Shown piece by piece: positions 14,180-27,412 of a stretch of 64,000 bases of DNA (position 1 is the first letter of the stretch; every line of letters starts with the position of its first letter). A model generated the notes under the pieces. That model searched no databases and had not been told where the DNA came from. It saw only the letters and a list, made by a program, of their open reading frames with translations. A program made the position numbers and the translations under genes. The stretch spans positions 2,590,001-2,654,000 of the forward strand of contig OX246741.1 in the NCBI GenBank assembly GCA_945910005.1. The letters are read 5' to 3'. Origin of the DNA: Isoperla grammatica (Eukaryota; Arthropoda; Insecta; Plecoptera; Perlodidae).

Positions 14180-14216
<37 letters not shown>
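14180..14216. repeat. (TA)n outside the right palindrome arm
   Basis: Alternating AT run directly following the element tail. Confidence 0.9.
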
Positions 14217-14218
<2 letters not shown>

Positions 14219-14539
14219 TACACACCCTAACGAATAGAAATAACCTCTTTAAGTGTTCGCACACAATTTAATTCATACACTGATGAAATTAATACGAAGT
14301 TAAACCCCTACTACATTAGTATTATTTGCCGAACAAAATACTAAAACTAACAATGTAACAAGTACAAACGTTGGTATGGTATGGGTATTTAGTGAAATAA
14401 TTCTCCAAATTTACCTTAATATTGTGGCATGGCATGGCACCAAAAGATTTCGCAGATAGAGAGATTGATTGATTGATTGATTACGGTCTTTATTATGGGC
14501 GGGATTAAGGCCAGTGAGGCCTTTTCTTACATCCAACCG

Positions 14540-14603
<64 letters not shown>

Positions 14604-15968
14604 AAGTGGTCCAAACACAGTGTTCTGCGCAACGAAGATGTCCTCACCCTTAGCGTAGATCAAGATGCCACCTCAGAATAATGACTACACAAGGAAACCG
14701 AAATGTTGAGGTAGGTTCGAACTAGAGACTCCTGTCGATAGTTTTGTTTTTAGATCGTTCCACATATTGATTTTGCCGCCCAATGTTCTCTTGTTTACTC
14801 CCAATTTTTCCCAAGTTGCCGGCGAGCTCAATCGTCCGATTTCAGTTTGCCCTTTACTGGACCATTTCACATCCGCTTCCCCCCCCCCCCCTCGGGTACC
14901 CGCGGCCACTCGCCCCAAGCTGTGGTAGGCTCCGCGACAACACCGCGCCGCGGTCACGTGGCATGCTAGCATTAAATACTCCTGCTATAACGTACACATG
15001 TAGTATATATACATAGTTTTACTTACTTTCTTCTATAATTTATTTCACGTTAATCAACTAGTATGGAAACTACCACATTATTTCAATGCTGATAACTTAC
15101 TGAAACATGTAAGATGATTTATGCGCGAAGTTATATCTGAGTGACGAAGAGCACGGAACACACCTGTTTGCCTCGGGACTTGGTTTACGGGATTTAAATG
15201 CAGATTTGCATACGTTTAAAACTGTGCGCGCATTTCGTTGTGTTTACGGTAAGAAGATGCATCTGCATAAAGTGTGGTTAAGGGGGAAGCAACACGACCC
15301 CCCCCCCCCCCCATCCCGCCCCCGTTAGACGGTCGGGGCACATTTTCTCGCGTATAACGAGATTGAGTTCTACTTTCTCCTGCTTTAGCCATGTGCGAGC
15401 AACGCATCGTTCAGCATTATAGACAATCTATTTGAACCATGTTTACTCAGTCTGATTCAAGAAATAAAAGTAGTATTTCAAATCAGTTCAAAAGTATTTA
15501 TCAAACTAACAGAATATGATTTAAGGAAAACGAAAAATCGAAGGATTAATATGTGCCAGGCTTTGTTCGAATTGTGCGTTTATTCTGCTTCCAAAGCAGA
15601 AAATCCAGGATTCAGCGTCAGTAATTAGAAAATTGAGATTACGTTATGCACTGAATGTGTTTGAGAGCCTTGTATGTACTTAACAAAGCTAAACAAACCT
15701 CTAAGAGCGTTACTGATTACAATTCAAGAGGAGTACAACAAAGTGTCCAGTTTGCAACGTGAGAATCTATATTTAAAGTATGTTAATCATTAAGACAATG
15801 ACTACAGAACATATATATGATGATGGTTGTCTCTTGTGAGTGGCTGAGCGGAAACCTTAGCGAGAACTAAGCAACATACACCCTATATTGCTAAACACCA
15901 ATCGATTATCACCCATCAATCAGACGTGATGGATATAACAGCTGAGCTTAGCTCATGATGCTGTGGGC
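14217..15968. other. Host non-coding DNA with simple repeats
   Basis: Contains TTGATTGATTGA near 14465, a (GA)n run of about 58 bp at 14543-14601, and poly-C runs near 14879 and 15300. No gene supported. Confidence 0.5.
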
Positions 15969-16149
15969 GCGAATGGTAAGGTGAGCGAAACGTAAACTGC
16001 GCGAAAAGACACTGAGCGAAAAGTAAAGTGCGCGAAAAGTAAAGTGAGCGAATAGTAAAGTTAGCGAAACGTAAACTGCGCGAATGGACACTCAACGAAA
16101 ATTTTTCGCTCGCTTTACGTTTCGCGCACTTAAGAATTCGCTCACTTTC
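15969..16149 (+). repeat. GCGAA minisatellite, locus 3
   Basis: Eight units (15-16 bp, GCGAAAAGTAAAGTGC type) followed by reverse-oriented units (TTCGCTCGCTTTACGTTTCG), so the block can fold on itself. It differs from loci 1 and 2 in the variable part. Confidence 0.9.
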
Positions 16150-16819
16150 CATATAGCCGTGTTGCCCCACAGGAAGTTACTTTACATCAGCGGGGAGGAA
16201 ACTTGCAGAGGTGGCGCTATCTAGCGAGCTGCCGTCGAAACTAAGGTAGCGGAATGCATAATATCTAGAACGCTTAGCAGACTTACGTGATAAACTTCGA
16301 GATTATTTTATTTGTCAATAACTAAACCTGTTTTCAATAAAAGTGCAGTTTTGCCCCACTTTACACATCCACCATCTTGACTTGGTTAATGTTCGTTTTC
16401 CTGTAAACGTTTTATCATGTCAATGAAAATGCAAGGTAGAAGATGTTTGTGAAAAAGAAGAAGACCACAAATGTTCACCGTTAAAATGGGTTTAACATCT
16501 GATAGGAATTACGACAGGATCAGTGAGTGATAAATAAAATACTCTTTTGTCGTAGTTGCATCCAGTAACTTCTAACCAAAGCATCATTTACTCTCTGGTA
16601 TGGATGTAAAGTCACGAACTAATAAAGTTCGCAATCTAGCAAAGCACAATATGTTGATGTATGTTCATGTAATGTCATGAGCATCGTTGCTGTACATAAG
16701 TTGTGTTTGTCGAATGTTCCTAGTGGTCATAACCCCGTACATGACGTCATTGTGTGGACAAACAAATTAGTATCTATACATGAGATTATGTAATATTACG
16801 CTTATGGGTTATGAGTGAT
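16150..16819. other. Host non-coding DNA
   Basis: No gene, RNA or repeat recognised. Confidence 0.5.
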
Positions 16820-16827
16820 GACCCATC

Positions 16828-17626
16828 CACAGGCGTGCGCAGCGTCTAATATTAGACCCGGCACAAGGCGGTGTGGCACAGCTGGGGTCTGGGGCAAAGC
16901 CCCAGCCGCCGGAGGCAATTCCGCCGTAGGCGAAATTTTTTTCGGTTGATGCAATAACTTTTATGGCCTAAAACGCGATTTTAAGACGTGACGCTTTCCG
17001 TTGCTATAGAATCTTGTGGCCCCTATAGAGCTTTGTTTCGTTTGATTTAAATAAAAGATAAATTAAAACTTATTTGCACAGCCCCGGGTGAAGTGTGCTT
17101 TTGCGTAAAAACGCGCTACTGACAGTGCATTTTAATTTAAAGACTAATTGAAAGTTAAGTTTAAATTTAAACCGTTGAAACGCAATCGTCAGTTTGTCTA
17201 ACGCCCAACATACTTTATCGGGTAGAAGAAGTTCGCCAAGCGACGCGATGACGGAGTTTTCGGCTGTCTTCGTATTTCTTCGGTGAAGTAGCTGACCAAT
17301 CAGGCTCAGTCATGTGTCGTTTGGCGAACTTCTACTACCCGACTAAAGTATTTTGGGCAGTAAACGGCAGTAGACAAACTGCCGAGGGCGTGGGCCCTCT
17401 ACCCTATATTACTCACTCAAGGGTTTTTATTTATTATTTATTTATCATTTCCATTTACTACAAAAGTGAATGGGGGTTGGCAGAAAAGAGCACAGCTCCA
17501 AACACCAGTGACTCGGCCCAGGCCGGGTCTAAATGAATTGGATGGAGTCCAGCGCGGCCCGACCGCAAGGTTGACACATTAGGTCCGGCCTGGGCCGAAT
17601 AGGCCTGGGCCGTGCGCACGCCTATG
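16828..17626. mobile_element. Non-autonomous hAT-type DNA transposon (799 bp)
   Basis: Termini are CACAGGCGTGCGCA and its near-perfect inverse TGCGCACGCCTATG. The flanks are an identical 8-bp duplication GACCCATC (16820-16827 and 17627-17634). An 8-bp TSD with short CA-starting TIRs fits the hAT superfamily. No transposase is encoded. An internal inverted repeat of about 40 bp (17203-17244 with 17317-17359) forms a strong hairpin. Confidence 0.9.
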
Positions 17627-17634
17627 GACCCATC

Positions 17635-18920
17635 TGAAGTGTGTTACTTATGAAGTGGTAAACAATGAGCATGCCATCAATTAGAAGATACTCGGCATTC
17701 AGGTCACTTTACTATCTCGGATTAGCTACTTTGTATTTCATTCATATAACTTGTTTCACCATGGAAACCACCAATCGGACACTAATAAAATTAAGAGACA
17801 TCTGAAGTATAATTGTTTATAAGATTGTACAACTGAGCCATAGATACAATTACCATCCAATGAAATTGGTAAAGCACGTTGCGCTCTTTGATATGATTGT
17901 GTCTAATTGTAATTACTGTGTGCAAATAACCGCATAGTATCAAGCCAAACCGCCCACCGAGCCGGTAAGTGGTTGTGTCCCGTAATCTAACGCTATTACC
18001 ACAATATACTATAGTGACCTAGCGCACGCGACGTCAAACATGCATTTTGTCTCTCGGCAGTCTTGCTCACGCACGCGTATTTTCTAATTTTTTTTTGCGG
18101 GCGTCTAAATGTGTTTGCTTTCCAAATATTTTAAACAAAATACTCGAAAATAGTTTGCTGTCCTGTAGCCGAAAGGGCTTATTAAACGTGATGATGTTTA
18201 GTTCTGCATCAAAATTCAAAATTATTGACAAGTGTAGTCGACAGTGTGATCAGAAATAGTTGATGTGAAAGATTTAGCAGTTTTACTGTTCTTACTGTTT
18301 TATGGATGAAGTTGGCTAATTGATTCCATGCTTGGCTCTTATTCGGAGTTCACAGGTTTGAATCTACCTACCAGAAAAATTGCTGAAACACTTTTTACGA
18401 GAATTTTAAATTTGGGATTGAGTATTACTGCCAACCCTCATAAATATATTCCGAAAGATCCCAATGCACTAACATACCTATGAGATCTCTGAAGTGAGGC
18501 AATTCGTCCCTAAAGCATTATTTTTTATTACACTATTATTGTTATTATCTCCTTTTTTAAACAACATTACTTGCCAACATCATCCATTACACTGGTGTGA
18601 AACATCAACACAGCGGATGCAGCCTGTAGTTCTACAAATAATCCAGCTGGTTCGTCACAACACCAACATGTAATGTTTGCTCTCGCTGCGATGTCGGCGC
18701 GGGTTTGTCCCGGCGCCGCCCGGTCGGCCGGAAGGATGCTGCTATGCTGTACGACGGATATACCCCCCAGGGCTTCGCAGGATGCGGTGAGGTAGCGGGG
18801 TATAAAGGGACTGGAGGCGTCCCGTCTTCATCTTCAGTCTATGTCCAGTCGGCCTCAAGTCGCCCATGGGAGCGGAGCTGTTTGTCCCGGGCGTAGAGTA
18901 CCTCAACTGGCAGACGTTTA
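17635..18920. other. Host non-coding DNA with a tRNA-like piece
   Basis: A tRNA-like segment lies at about 18310-18370 (TTGGCTAATTGATTCC A-box-like, CAGGTTTGAATC B-box). No gene supported. Confidence 0.5.
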
Positions 18921-19112
18921 GACGCACAGTTGACGCAGGCACGCACATACTGACGCACAACTACGCAGGCACGCACACATTGACGCACGGAGACGCACAA
19001 CTACGCAGACACGCACATACTGACGCACAGCTACGCAGGCACGCACACACTGACGCACGGAGTTATGGGTACAGACGCACAGCTACGCAGATGCGTATAT
19101 GACGCACATAGT
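18921..19112 (+). repeat. GACGCAC-rich minisatellite
   Basis: Imperfect tandem units alternating GACGCAC, CTACGCAGGCACGCACA and GACGCACGGAG. Unit length is irregular, about 28-40 bp. Confidence 0.85.
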
Positions 19113-20643
19113 TATGGGTACAGACGCTGTAAAACCTTCCATCCGTCTCATGCAGGTACAAACAATGTACTTTGGTGGTTGTAACGCATGGATTTACATG
19201 TGTACTTATTGCAATTTACCCACGCCTGAGAACAGGCAGTACAAAGTAGGTAACGAAATAACCTTCTGTAGCCACGTATAGAAGCAGACCTAGACTAAAG
19301 ACTAAGTACTAAGTTCTACACAAGTACTACTATACAAATGCAGGGAAGATAGGTCCAGTGAAACACAGCGAGAAAGACAAGATATCATAAGAACAAACAA
19401 TTGTCCGCAAACACGCATGAGAAAACTAGTACAAACACACAAAACTAAAATGCAACATGAATAAAAGAAAGCGCCGCACGCGCAATACAAATATAAACTA
19501 TGTATACACAGCGGTACGTGTGCAGAGCTCACAACTAAAACAAGAGTTAAGCACAGTGTTGCCCACACAACGCAACTAAACTAAAACTAACTAGAAGCAA
19601 AAGGAAACCTACGCTTACATAAAGCCGCGAGCCTCACACGCCCTCGAAAACAGAGTAAGGCTAGATAATGCTACATAGACATGATAACGTAGTTACAGAA
19701 ACAATAACCGTCAGGTTCATACTTCAACCAAGCTTAATATCATACTAAACATTCACATCCAGATGAGAGGAAAGCTAAATGCGCTTTTCTTTGCTTCTAT
19801 TCGTATTATGTCAAACTAGAGGGTAGTGTATACGTTTTCCAACTCATAATGCTTTTTTAGGGATACAGTTGTCTGTAAACCAGACATTTAACAAATACAG
19901 ATTTAATTGCAAACTTGTTCACTGTGAAATGTTAATTCAGTTCCAGACGTTGTGTGTATTTATAATGAATTATAACTAAGTAGACATTATGCAATTACAA
20001 GTGTGATCTGATAACACTTTCTGTAAGGTCACGGTTTCATTTGAAGACATAATTAATTATAAGCTGAGTTCATAGTTGATTGTTTTGAATTAAGGAAGAT
20101 CCATCACGGGTTGATCTATCGTAATCTCTTCACAAAGCAATTAACTGCTTTCGCACAAGAGAAGTTGGTGGTTTTTCTAAGCCTACTTCGGTGATCCGTG
20201 TATACTAAACTTAATGTAGATACTGAGATAATATACTGAATAATATCAATGGTTTTGGCTTGACATTAATTTCTTCGAGATTTTATTGAATAGGATTATA
20301 CAAAGTTCAAGGAAAGATAAATATAATTGATGGACACAAAAGTCAACTGTTACTATGTAAGTGGTTGTTGCACTGTGCCATGTGTAAAAGCTTATGCCCC
20401 GGTGTATTGGCAGCAGAGATACGAGTTGCAACACTTTGCACTGCCCAGTTCACTGCACACAGTATCACGTGAGTGTAGTGTACCGACCTCGGAGTCCATT
20501 GGACCGTGAACGTAAGTAAGCAGACTCGACTCTCTGGGGAACCCCTGATAGGCCCCGCCCCCTCCCGCCCAGCACTCAGCTGACCGCTCGGCCAGTCTCA
20601 GGGGATCCCCATCCTCACTAAACGCGTTAGAGCCGCCCGTTCT
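19113..20643. other. Host non-coding DNA
   Basis: Short frames only; nothing recognised. Confidence 0.5.
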
Positions 20644-21100
20644 TCGAGGTCACGTGCACCGAGACACACTCAAGATCACGTGCACTGAGACACACTCTCG
20701 AGGTCACGTGCACCAAGACACTTCGAGGACACGTGCACCAAGAAACACTTTCAAGGTCACGTGCACTGAGACACACTGTCAAGGCCACGTGCAACAAGAC
20801 ACTTCAAGGTCACGTGCACTGAGACACTCAAGATCACGTGCACCGAGACACTTCGAGGACACGTGCACTGAGACACTTCGAGGACACGTGCACTGAGACA
20901 CACTCTCGAGGTCACGTGCACCGAGACACACTTTCGAGGACACGTGCACCGAGACACTTTCGAGGACACGTGCACTGAGACACACTCTCGAGGTCACGTG
21001 CACCAAGACACTTCGAGGACACGTGCACCGAGACACACTTTCAAGGTCACGTGCACCAAGGCACTTCGAGGACACGTGCACTGAGACACACTCTCGAGGT
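20644..21100 (+). repeat. E-box minisatellite (CACGTGCAC repeats)
   Basis: About 17-19 units of 22-32 bp built from CACGTGCACYGAGACAC plus a short TCGAGG or TCAAGG spacer. Every unit carries the palindromic E-box CACGTG. Long cysteine-rich frames on the minus strand are repeat artefacts. Confidence 0.92.
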
Positions 21101-22903
21101 CGCCGCCATTATTTCGCAATTATCTCTGTGGTGAAGAGACCAGGTCAGGTCAGGAATCGTAGAGGGTGAAAGTGAATTTACGGTATTGTTTGGTGGAGCG
21201 GCCGGGCAACACAGGGATGATATATTGCAGGATTGCGTGTGAGCATAGCTGGTGCATGTGTGATGGAATTACCACGGACTTGCTGTTGTTACTGACGAAG
21301 ACTTCTGGGCACGAGAGAATTGCATGTGAGGACACAAAGCAGCTGTACAGTGAGGTGTTAGTGCCTTCGTGTGCCGCTATCAACAAGCTAAGGGAGGGGA
21401 GCTTAACAAGCTGTAGTGAAGGTCTTTATGCAGGAATCTACACAGTCTAGGTATAACGTCTCTCTTGTCTGTATAACATTGGTTTTGCTCGTTACTTATC
21501 TGATTCACAACATCTGATGCAACTGGAAGCTTTTCTACGATTTTCTGTCAACATATAACAAGTTTTGGATTTTTTTTGTGGCAAATCTAGGAGTCGTGTG
21601 AAGGCCCAGACAAGAGCTTTATTGCTTCTCGCCGAATACACGAGAAATGGACGAAATTCGCTATTGAACCGAATAGATATCACGAGAATTATTAGACAGA
21701 AATAAAAGGCATAGCATAATTATTAATTAAATACCGAAAATAAAACAAAATCGTGACATCTTGAGTAATATTTCTTAATAATGAAACTAATTACTTGGTA
21801 AATGAAATCAGAGAATTTTGAATATAAAGTATTTTATTTATCAAAATGTCTTTTATATTGGGGCAAACATGCATTCAAGTATGCAGAAAAGAACAAGCAA
21901 AATACACTGCTCATAAAGCTAAATACGAAAGGTAGAAGTAGGTTAAAGAGAGAGCAAAACAGATTGTGACAACCCATTCTAAATAATGGTTATTTTGCAG
22001 ACCGTTATTTAGAGCGTAAAATGAGTAAAGCCACAGACAGTTCGCGTTGCAAAGTACTACTATAACTAGGATGCTATACTACAATCGTAAACCTTGAGTG
22101 CGATTATCAACAATATGGCGCCGTATAGCGACCGTGACATAACTAGGTTTATGAACAGTTTCCTGGTGTAACCCGACACGTCCATAAAGCCCATGGATAA
22201 ACTCTAACAACAAGGATTAAGGACACAATTGATTGTGGATTTTATACCTCATCATCTTTCAAGATCATCTTGAATCGGTTCTTGTCGCCATTAATTCGTT
22301 TATTTAACCAATATTAAACTGGCATAATGAAGCATTTAAATTGGGTTTTGGTTATAGAAAAGGGCTATTGTAATAACAAGCAATTAGTGGTTGTTGAAAT
22401 GGGTCTGGATTCTGGAAGCATTGTTTGTTATCATCGTCATTATAGAATGAACGGTACAAAATAAATAATTTCGAGTAGCATTTTGATTATGTGCGTTTAA
22501 TCCTCACATAATCTTAAACACATCTAATTACCACGTCCATCAAAATGTCCGCAGAAAGGTATAATAGATAACTATTTAATTTAATTTAAAAAACTCTTTC
22601 GGAAAGAAGTGGAATGTGTTTGGCCCCGTGCCCAAAACCGAGGACGAGATAAGAAACGAACTAACGAAGAGTTGAATCCACGCGGGAGTCGCGTCACACA
22701 TTCGCTGCTGCAGGTTAACTGCGTTGTTACATTAGCCTCATCGCCTTCATTCTGTTCGCCGACAAAACTGATCGGCGCATAACTTTGAGAAGATATTGTT
22801 ATATACGTTTTCAGTTGGTATATTTTTATTTTAGCCCCATTTGTATTATACCAATATCCACAAAACTAAAAAAGAAGCTAGAAGCGAAACAAGCACATAC
22901 AAC

Positions 22904-22952
<49 letters not shown>

Positions 22953-25900
22953 TATACCATAGAGTCTAGACCATGCAATCAATACATACAATCACAAGAA
23001 CATTGACTAAGGAGAGAATATTTGAGATGTTTACTTTATTTTTTAAGAGTTTTAGTTGTATTATGTGTACGCTCCACACATTGAATTTTTTATTGAAATA
23101 TAGTACGCTTTAAAAATGTCAGGGAGATACGATGAAAAAATATGGTATATACTTTCCCCTCCACTTGATTTCCTCAGAACTACGAATTAAAGAAATAATT
23201 CGTTTTCATGCGGTGGTAAAATTGTGTTCGTTCTCTTCATTTGAATAATTTGTAGAGGGAACCAATTTAAAAATCCGAACGGACACCATTTGAAGTCTCC
23301 TGGTACCAGTAGAAAAGTTGTGTTACTTGAAAAGTTGGCCGGTTCTCTCGGGTTGTTAACATGGGCCTGGGTGGAGATGAAGACACAAGATCAACAGTGG
23401 AACCTTCAGAGTTGAACTTTTCTCTCGCCAATTTCACGCTCATTAAACATTCCCTCGAATGTCTTCACCACTTCCCAACCTGGTCGCCCGCGCGGGTTCT
23501 CATTGGAATATATTGAGAGGGAAGATGGAGGACGTCTCGGGCTAATATTAAACACTGATATAGATGGAAACGTGATCTTACTTCGATCTGAGATACATCA
23601 CAAGGACATTATTAAGATGGGTGTGTGAGTTATACTCTACCTAGAAGAAACACACAAAGTAATTAACTAGTTTTGTTTTGATTGTTATTATTAATATCAT
23701 TAATGGCTACATAAATAAATATGTATTTATTTTATAATGAGGGGGGAGGGGGCATTATACAAGTTCTTATGCGTTGATCACGATTATATTTTTTGTATTT
23801 TTTACTATTTATATGTTTTAGTTAGTTACACATCCAACGCAACGTATCCAACGCCAGCGAGTTGATATGTGAAGATAAGGAAGGCACCGTCATGAAATGC
23901 GTGCAAGTCGCTATTTGTCTTTTAAACTGTTTAACATAATGTCTATTTATTTCAGTAAAACTGAGTACAGACAGTTCGCGTTTTGTATGATGACATTCAT
24001 CTTTTCACGCATATTATGCGCAACATACGCTTCTACGCAAGTGGGGTTTAGATGTAAGCACTTTCGACTTTCGACTTGTCGCCGCTTGGGACTTAGACAA
24101 GGAAATAATATCGCTCTTGACGCGCGAGGCTTGGGCGACGAGTGCGTTCGGGAACATATTGTTGAAGAGCGGCGTCGAGGGAGGTTAACGAGTCGATGTT
24201 AATCCCCTCTCTTAGACGGGGTTTTGTACAAACCCGAATAGCCTTTTTGAAATGTTGTGTACGACGTGAATCCATGGTACTTAAAACAATGAGCTATTCA
24301 AAATGCTGGGACAAGTGTTTAGGGCCAGCTTTGTGAGGGCTTTGGAACCGTCCTAGCGTCCCTGTACACTGTAGGCCTACAGTCATGCTACTGACAACTG
24401 AACGAGAGGAAGATTTCAAAGAGAAGAGAATTAAATATCTACACTGCTGAATTGAAAATAACGTTGATCTTGTTTTATTTAGTTCTCATGATTTAAAAAT
24501 GGCTCCAAGGATTACGCTAGAATTAATCTTGGTTTGTTTATGAAGAGCATTTAAAATAATAATCTGGATGCTACAATAAGGGAAACAAATTTTCTTTAGA
24601 ATTTACAAGAAACTTAATATTATTTCTTATAAATTAAACCTCAAAGCTCTTTTCAAGATTCTTTAATAAAAATAATGAAAACGTAAGACATACAATTATA
24701 TAGCGGGTGTCGAAACAACTTTCATATACCATCTGTTTATAATAAAACTCTCCAACTCGCGAACGTGAACCTTTATACTGTACAGAATTAAAGAATAAAT
24801 ATATAAATATGATACGGACACACATGAGACGAATGTAAGGAACCCAAGCCCGTTGGGAATCGAACCCAGTTCTCCTACTTACCGGGCGGTATGCTCTGAC
24901 CCGATGTCTCTATGGAGAGAGCGGGTGTCTTATTGTTGTTGTACATGCATTGTTTATAACATGTGAAGAGCTGGTTTCGATTCCCAGCGGAGTCGATGTT
25001 TTACGTTCTGTTATATATATGTAGCAACATAACTTCGTAGTGACTTACTATAAAAACTGTATTCACAAGAAATATTGTAGCTCAGAGTTCGTAAAATTCA
25101 ATTTTATTTCATGAGATAGTCTAAATTAGAACAACTACATTTAAAGATGGCAGATTACACTTTCCATCAAAAGTGGGAAGAAGGTAGGTTTTACTTCTGA
25201 ACCAATAGTATTTGTTGGACCGATCTTGCTTCTGCTTTGAGACAATGTCGTGTGAGTTTGACTTTATCTTATGCCGAAAGATTGCGCGTAAGATCTATGT
25301 TTCTGTTTTTGTTCCCGCTTCTATTTTTGTCCTCGTAGTATATATACGCATACCTTTTCTCCTGTCAGTTTTTAAATTGCAAATTGTGCTGATAAATCTG
25401 AAATACATTATTCACGCGTGTGTCTGATAGCTCACTGCTTGATACAGGGACGAGTGAATGTATTCACAGATTCAAAACTGAATCTATTCAGTTCTATCCA
25501 TTTAAAGTTACCTTTTGTTTATCCAACATACGTTTACTTCCGCCGTTTCAAGACACGAGAACCCCAGCCAGTACTGTGCAGAGTGAAACGCGCCATTTAA
25601 CCGTTCATGTTCTTGATTTTCATCTGTTGCATCCCGTAATGATAATATATAGTGACTGACCTACTTAGTTTAAGTCATGGTACTTTATATTTTAAAGTTT
25701 AAAATTTAAAGTTTATTTATTCCAAACCACAAAGTGCACTTGTTCTAAACAACTATGCACAATTTATTATAATGAATAGAATCAATTATGTCGTCTTGAT
25801 TTTATGCACTTCAATTCACAAAAACCTTAAACGATGTCTAGATATGTGCCAACGAAACATTATTTTTAGGATTACAGCAATCCAGAATCTTGTTTATTTA

Positions 25901-26940
25901 AGTGCGAGAAAATACTATACATTCTGGACATTGTTTACATTTTTTTACTTTGTGGTCTTACCAATGTTAACCAATTGAGAGTGAGGGGGGGGGGTTAGTG
26001 GCCAAGTAGTGTCTGACGTTCGTAGGAGATAAGAGGAGAACAAATGAGGCCCTCCCATCCTACTTGTCCTTTACTTCAAGTTCCTCCACGCGGCAACGGG
26101 GCCTGAAAGAGGCGACAGTGCTGTGGCCTAGTGCCTGAGCACGTCGTTAAAACCAATCGAGCACCACCTCATAATGTGTTGTCTCACTTCTGTAGGCCTA
26201 TACAGCAAATTGTGCGATTGCTCATCATTCAACGTGGTTGGAAGTTAAGCACCGTCCATGTGTCGTCATTTGCTGGCTGCATTCTCTTCTCGTAACATAA
26301 CTAACAATGCAGCTTGTAAATACAAAGAACATCTATGCTGGTGAAAACGCCCATATTTTTTCATCTCAGATAGAACCATTTTTCTTACTAGAATGTGAAA
26401 ACGCCATAGAAGATAAAGAAAGAAAAAAAAAAATACTCAAGTTGGGGAAACTTTTTATTTCAAGTCTAGAACGTAATGTTAACGCTTGGCTTATCCCAAT
26501 ACGCATTGCTGCTAACTTCAGCGTGGCACGCAGTAGTGCCAACATGTAGGCTACGCAATTTCCATCTCTAACGCGCTTTTTCCTTGGGACTTGCGTCTTT
26601 ACATATTCTGATGTGCGTTTCTTTTTTCATCTTTTGTTTCTTGTAAAAGAGGAATTTTGTAAGAGAATATTCTTGTTACGTATTCGGATACCCATTCCTG
26701 ACGGGCATAATTTATATCCATCTGCGTTGGATACCTTCAAAAGGAGAACATTAAAAAATGAAAATATTTTCTACAGCAGTAAACAATTACAAGGACATCT
26801 GCACAGGGTTTTTCTTTTTATACATCGTGCATCAAAATTAAAAGAAGAAAAGCACAAAAACAAAGAAATGAGAAATGGGTTGTACAGAAATTATTGTTTA
26901 CCATTGTTAATAATTGTTATTAATGTTGCTCTGGGTAGAA
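21101..26940. other. Host non-coding DNA
   Basis: No confident gene. Contains (TA)n near 22913-22944 and a tRNA-like segment on the minus strand at about 24848-24915 (GGGTTCGATTCCC B-box), followed by another TTTCGATTCCC near 24966. Confidence 0.5.
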
Positions 26941-26954
26941 GTGGCAGGTATGTA

Positions 26955-27110
26955 ACAGCCAATGATTCAGTAGCTCAGGAAGTCGCTGGTTCGATACTGG
27001 CCAAAAACAATCACTACACAAAGGTTTTCAAATGTTTTCCTTCGTCAAAACGGCGAGTTCTTGGATTCATTCCTACCTTCATTCCTTACTCCTACCTTTT
27101 ACAGCGATAC
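26955..27110 (+). repeat. tRNA-derived SINE-like element
   Basis: The head has CAGTAGCTCAGGA (A-box) and GCTGGTTCGATACTGG (B-box). The body continues ACAAAGGTTTTCAAATGTTT then CCTTCGTCAAAACGGCGAGT. A similar head-plus-body order occurs at 60441-60600, supporting a family. Confidence 0.65.
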
Positions 27111-27412
27111 CCCTGTTTATAAAGCACTACTAATTAGAAGATGCAAGGAACTTGATCGTAAATAATAGAATAATACACAAACCCTGGATTCAAAAACAGC
27201 GCAAGAAACAAATAGTAATTGACTTCTTCCTGCAACGTCCCCAAGACGAGTGAAAGTACTGTTGCATCATGAAACGCCTCTTGTAGGAGCCACGCGAAAA
27301 CTACAAATACAATCAGGGTTCTGTACCTCTTAATTAAAACATACTAACAACATAATAATGAGTATAATACCGTTTATTTCGAATGGCCATGTCTTGATAT
27401 TGTAACGTAGCG

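Larger units (their letters stand above)
13371..14180 (+). mobile_element. 5'-truncated Penelope-like element, right palindrome arm
   Basis: An 810-bp arm joined to its mirror through a single base at 13370. It contains the endonuclease fragment, a hammerhead-like motif, a 3' tail, and ends in a (TA)n tract (14180-14216). Head-to-head joining at the 5' truncation point is a known outcome for Penelope-like elements. Confidence 0.9.

Noticed and set aside
20757..21081. Cys-rich minus-strand frames in the E-box minisatellite
   Set aside because: Repeat-derived; no signal peptide or promoter.
26613..27122. 169-codon plus-strand frame
   Set aside because: No motif, and its 3' third is the SINE-like element; probably chance in AT-rich DNA.
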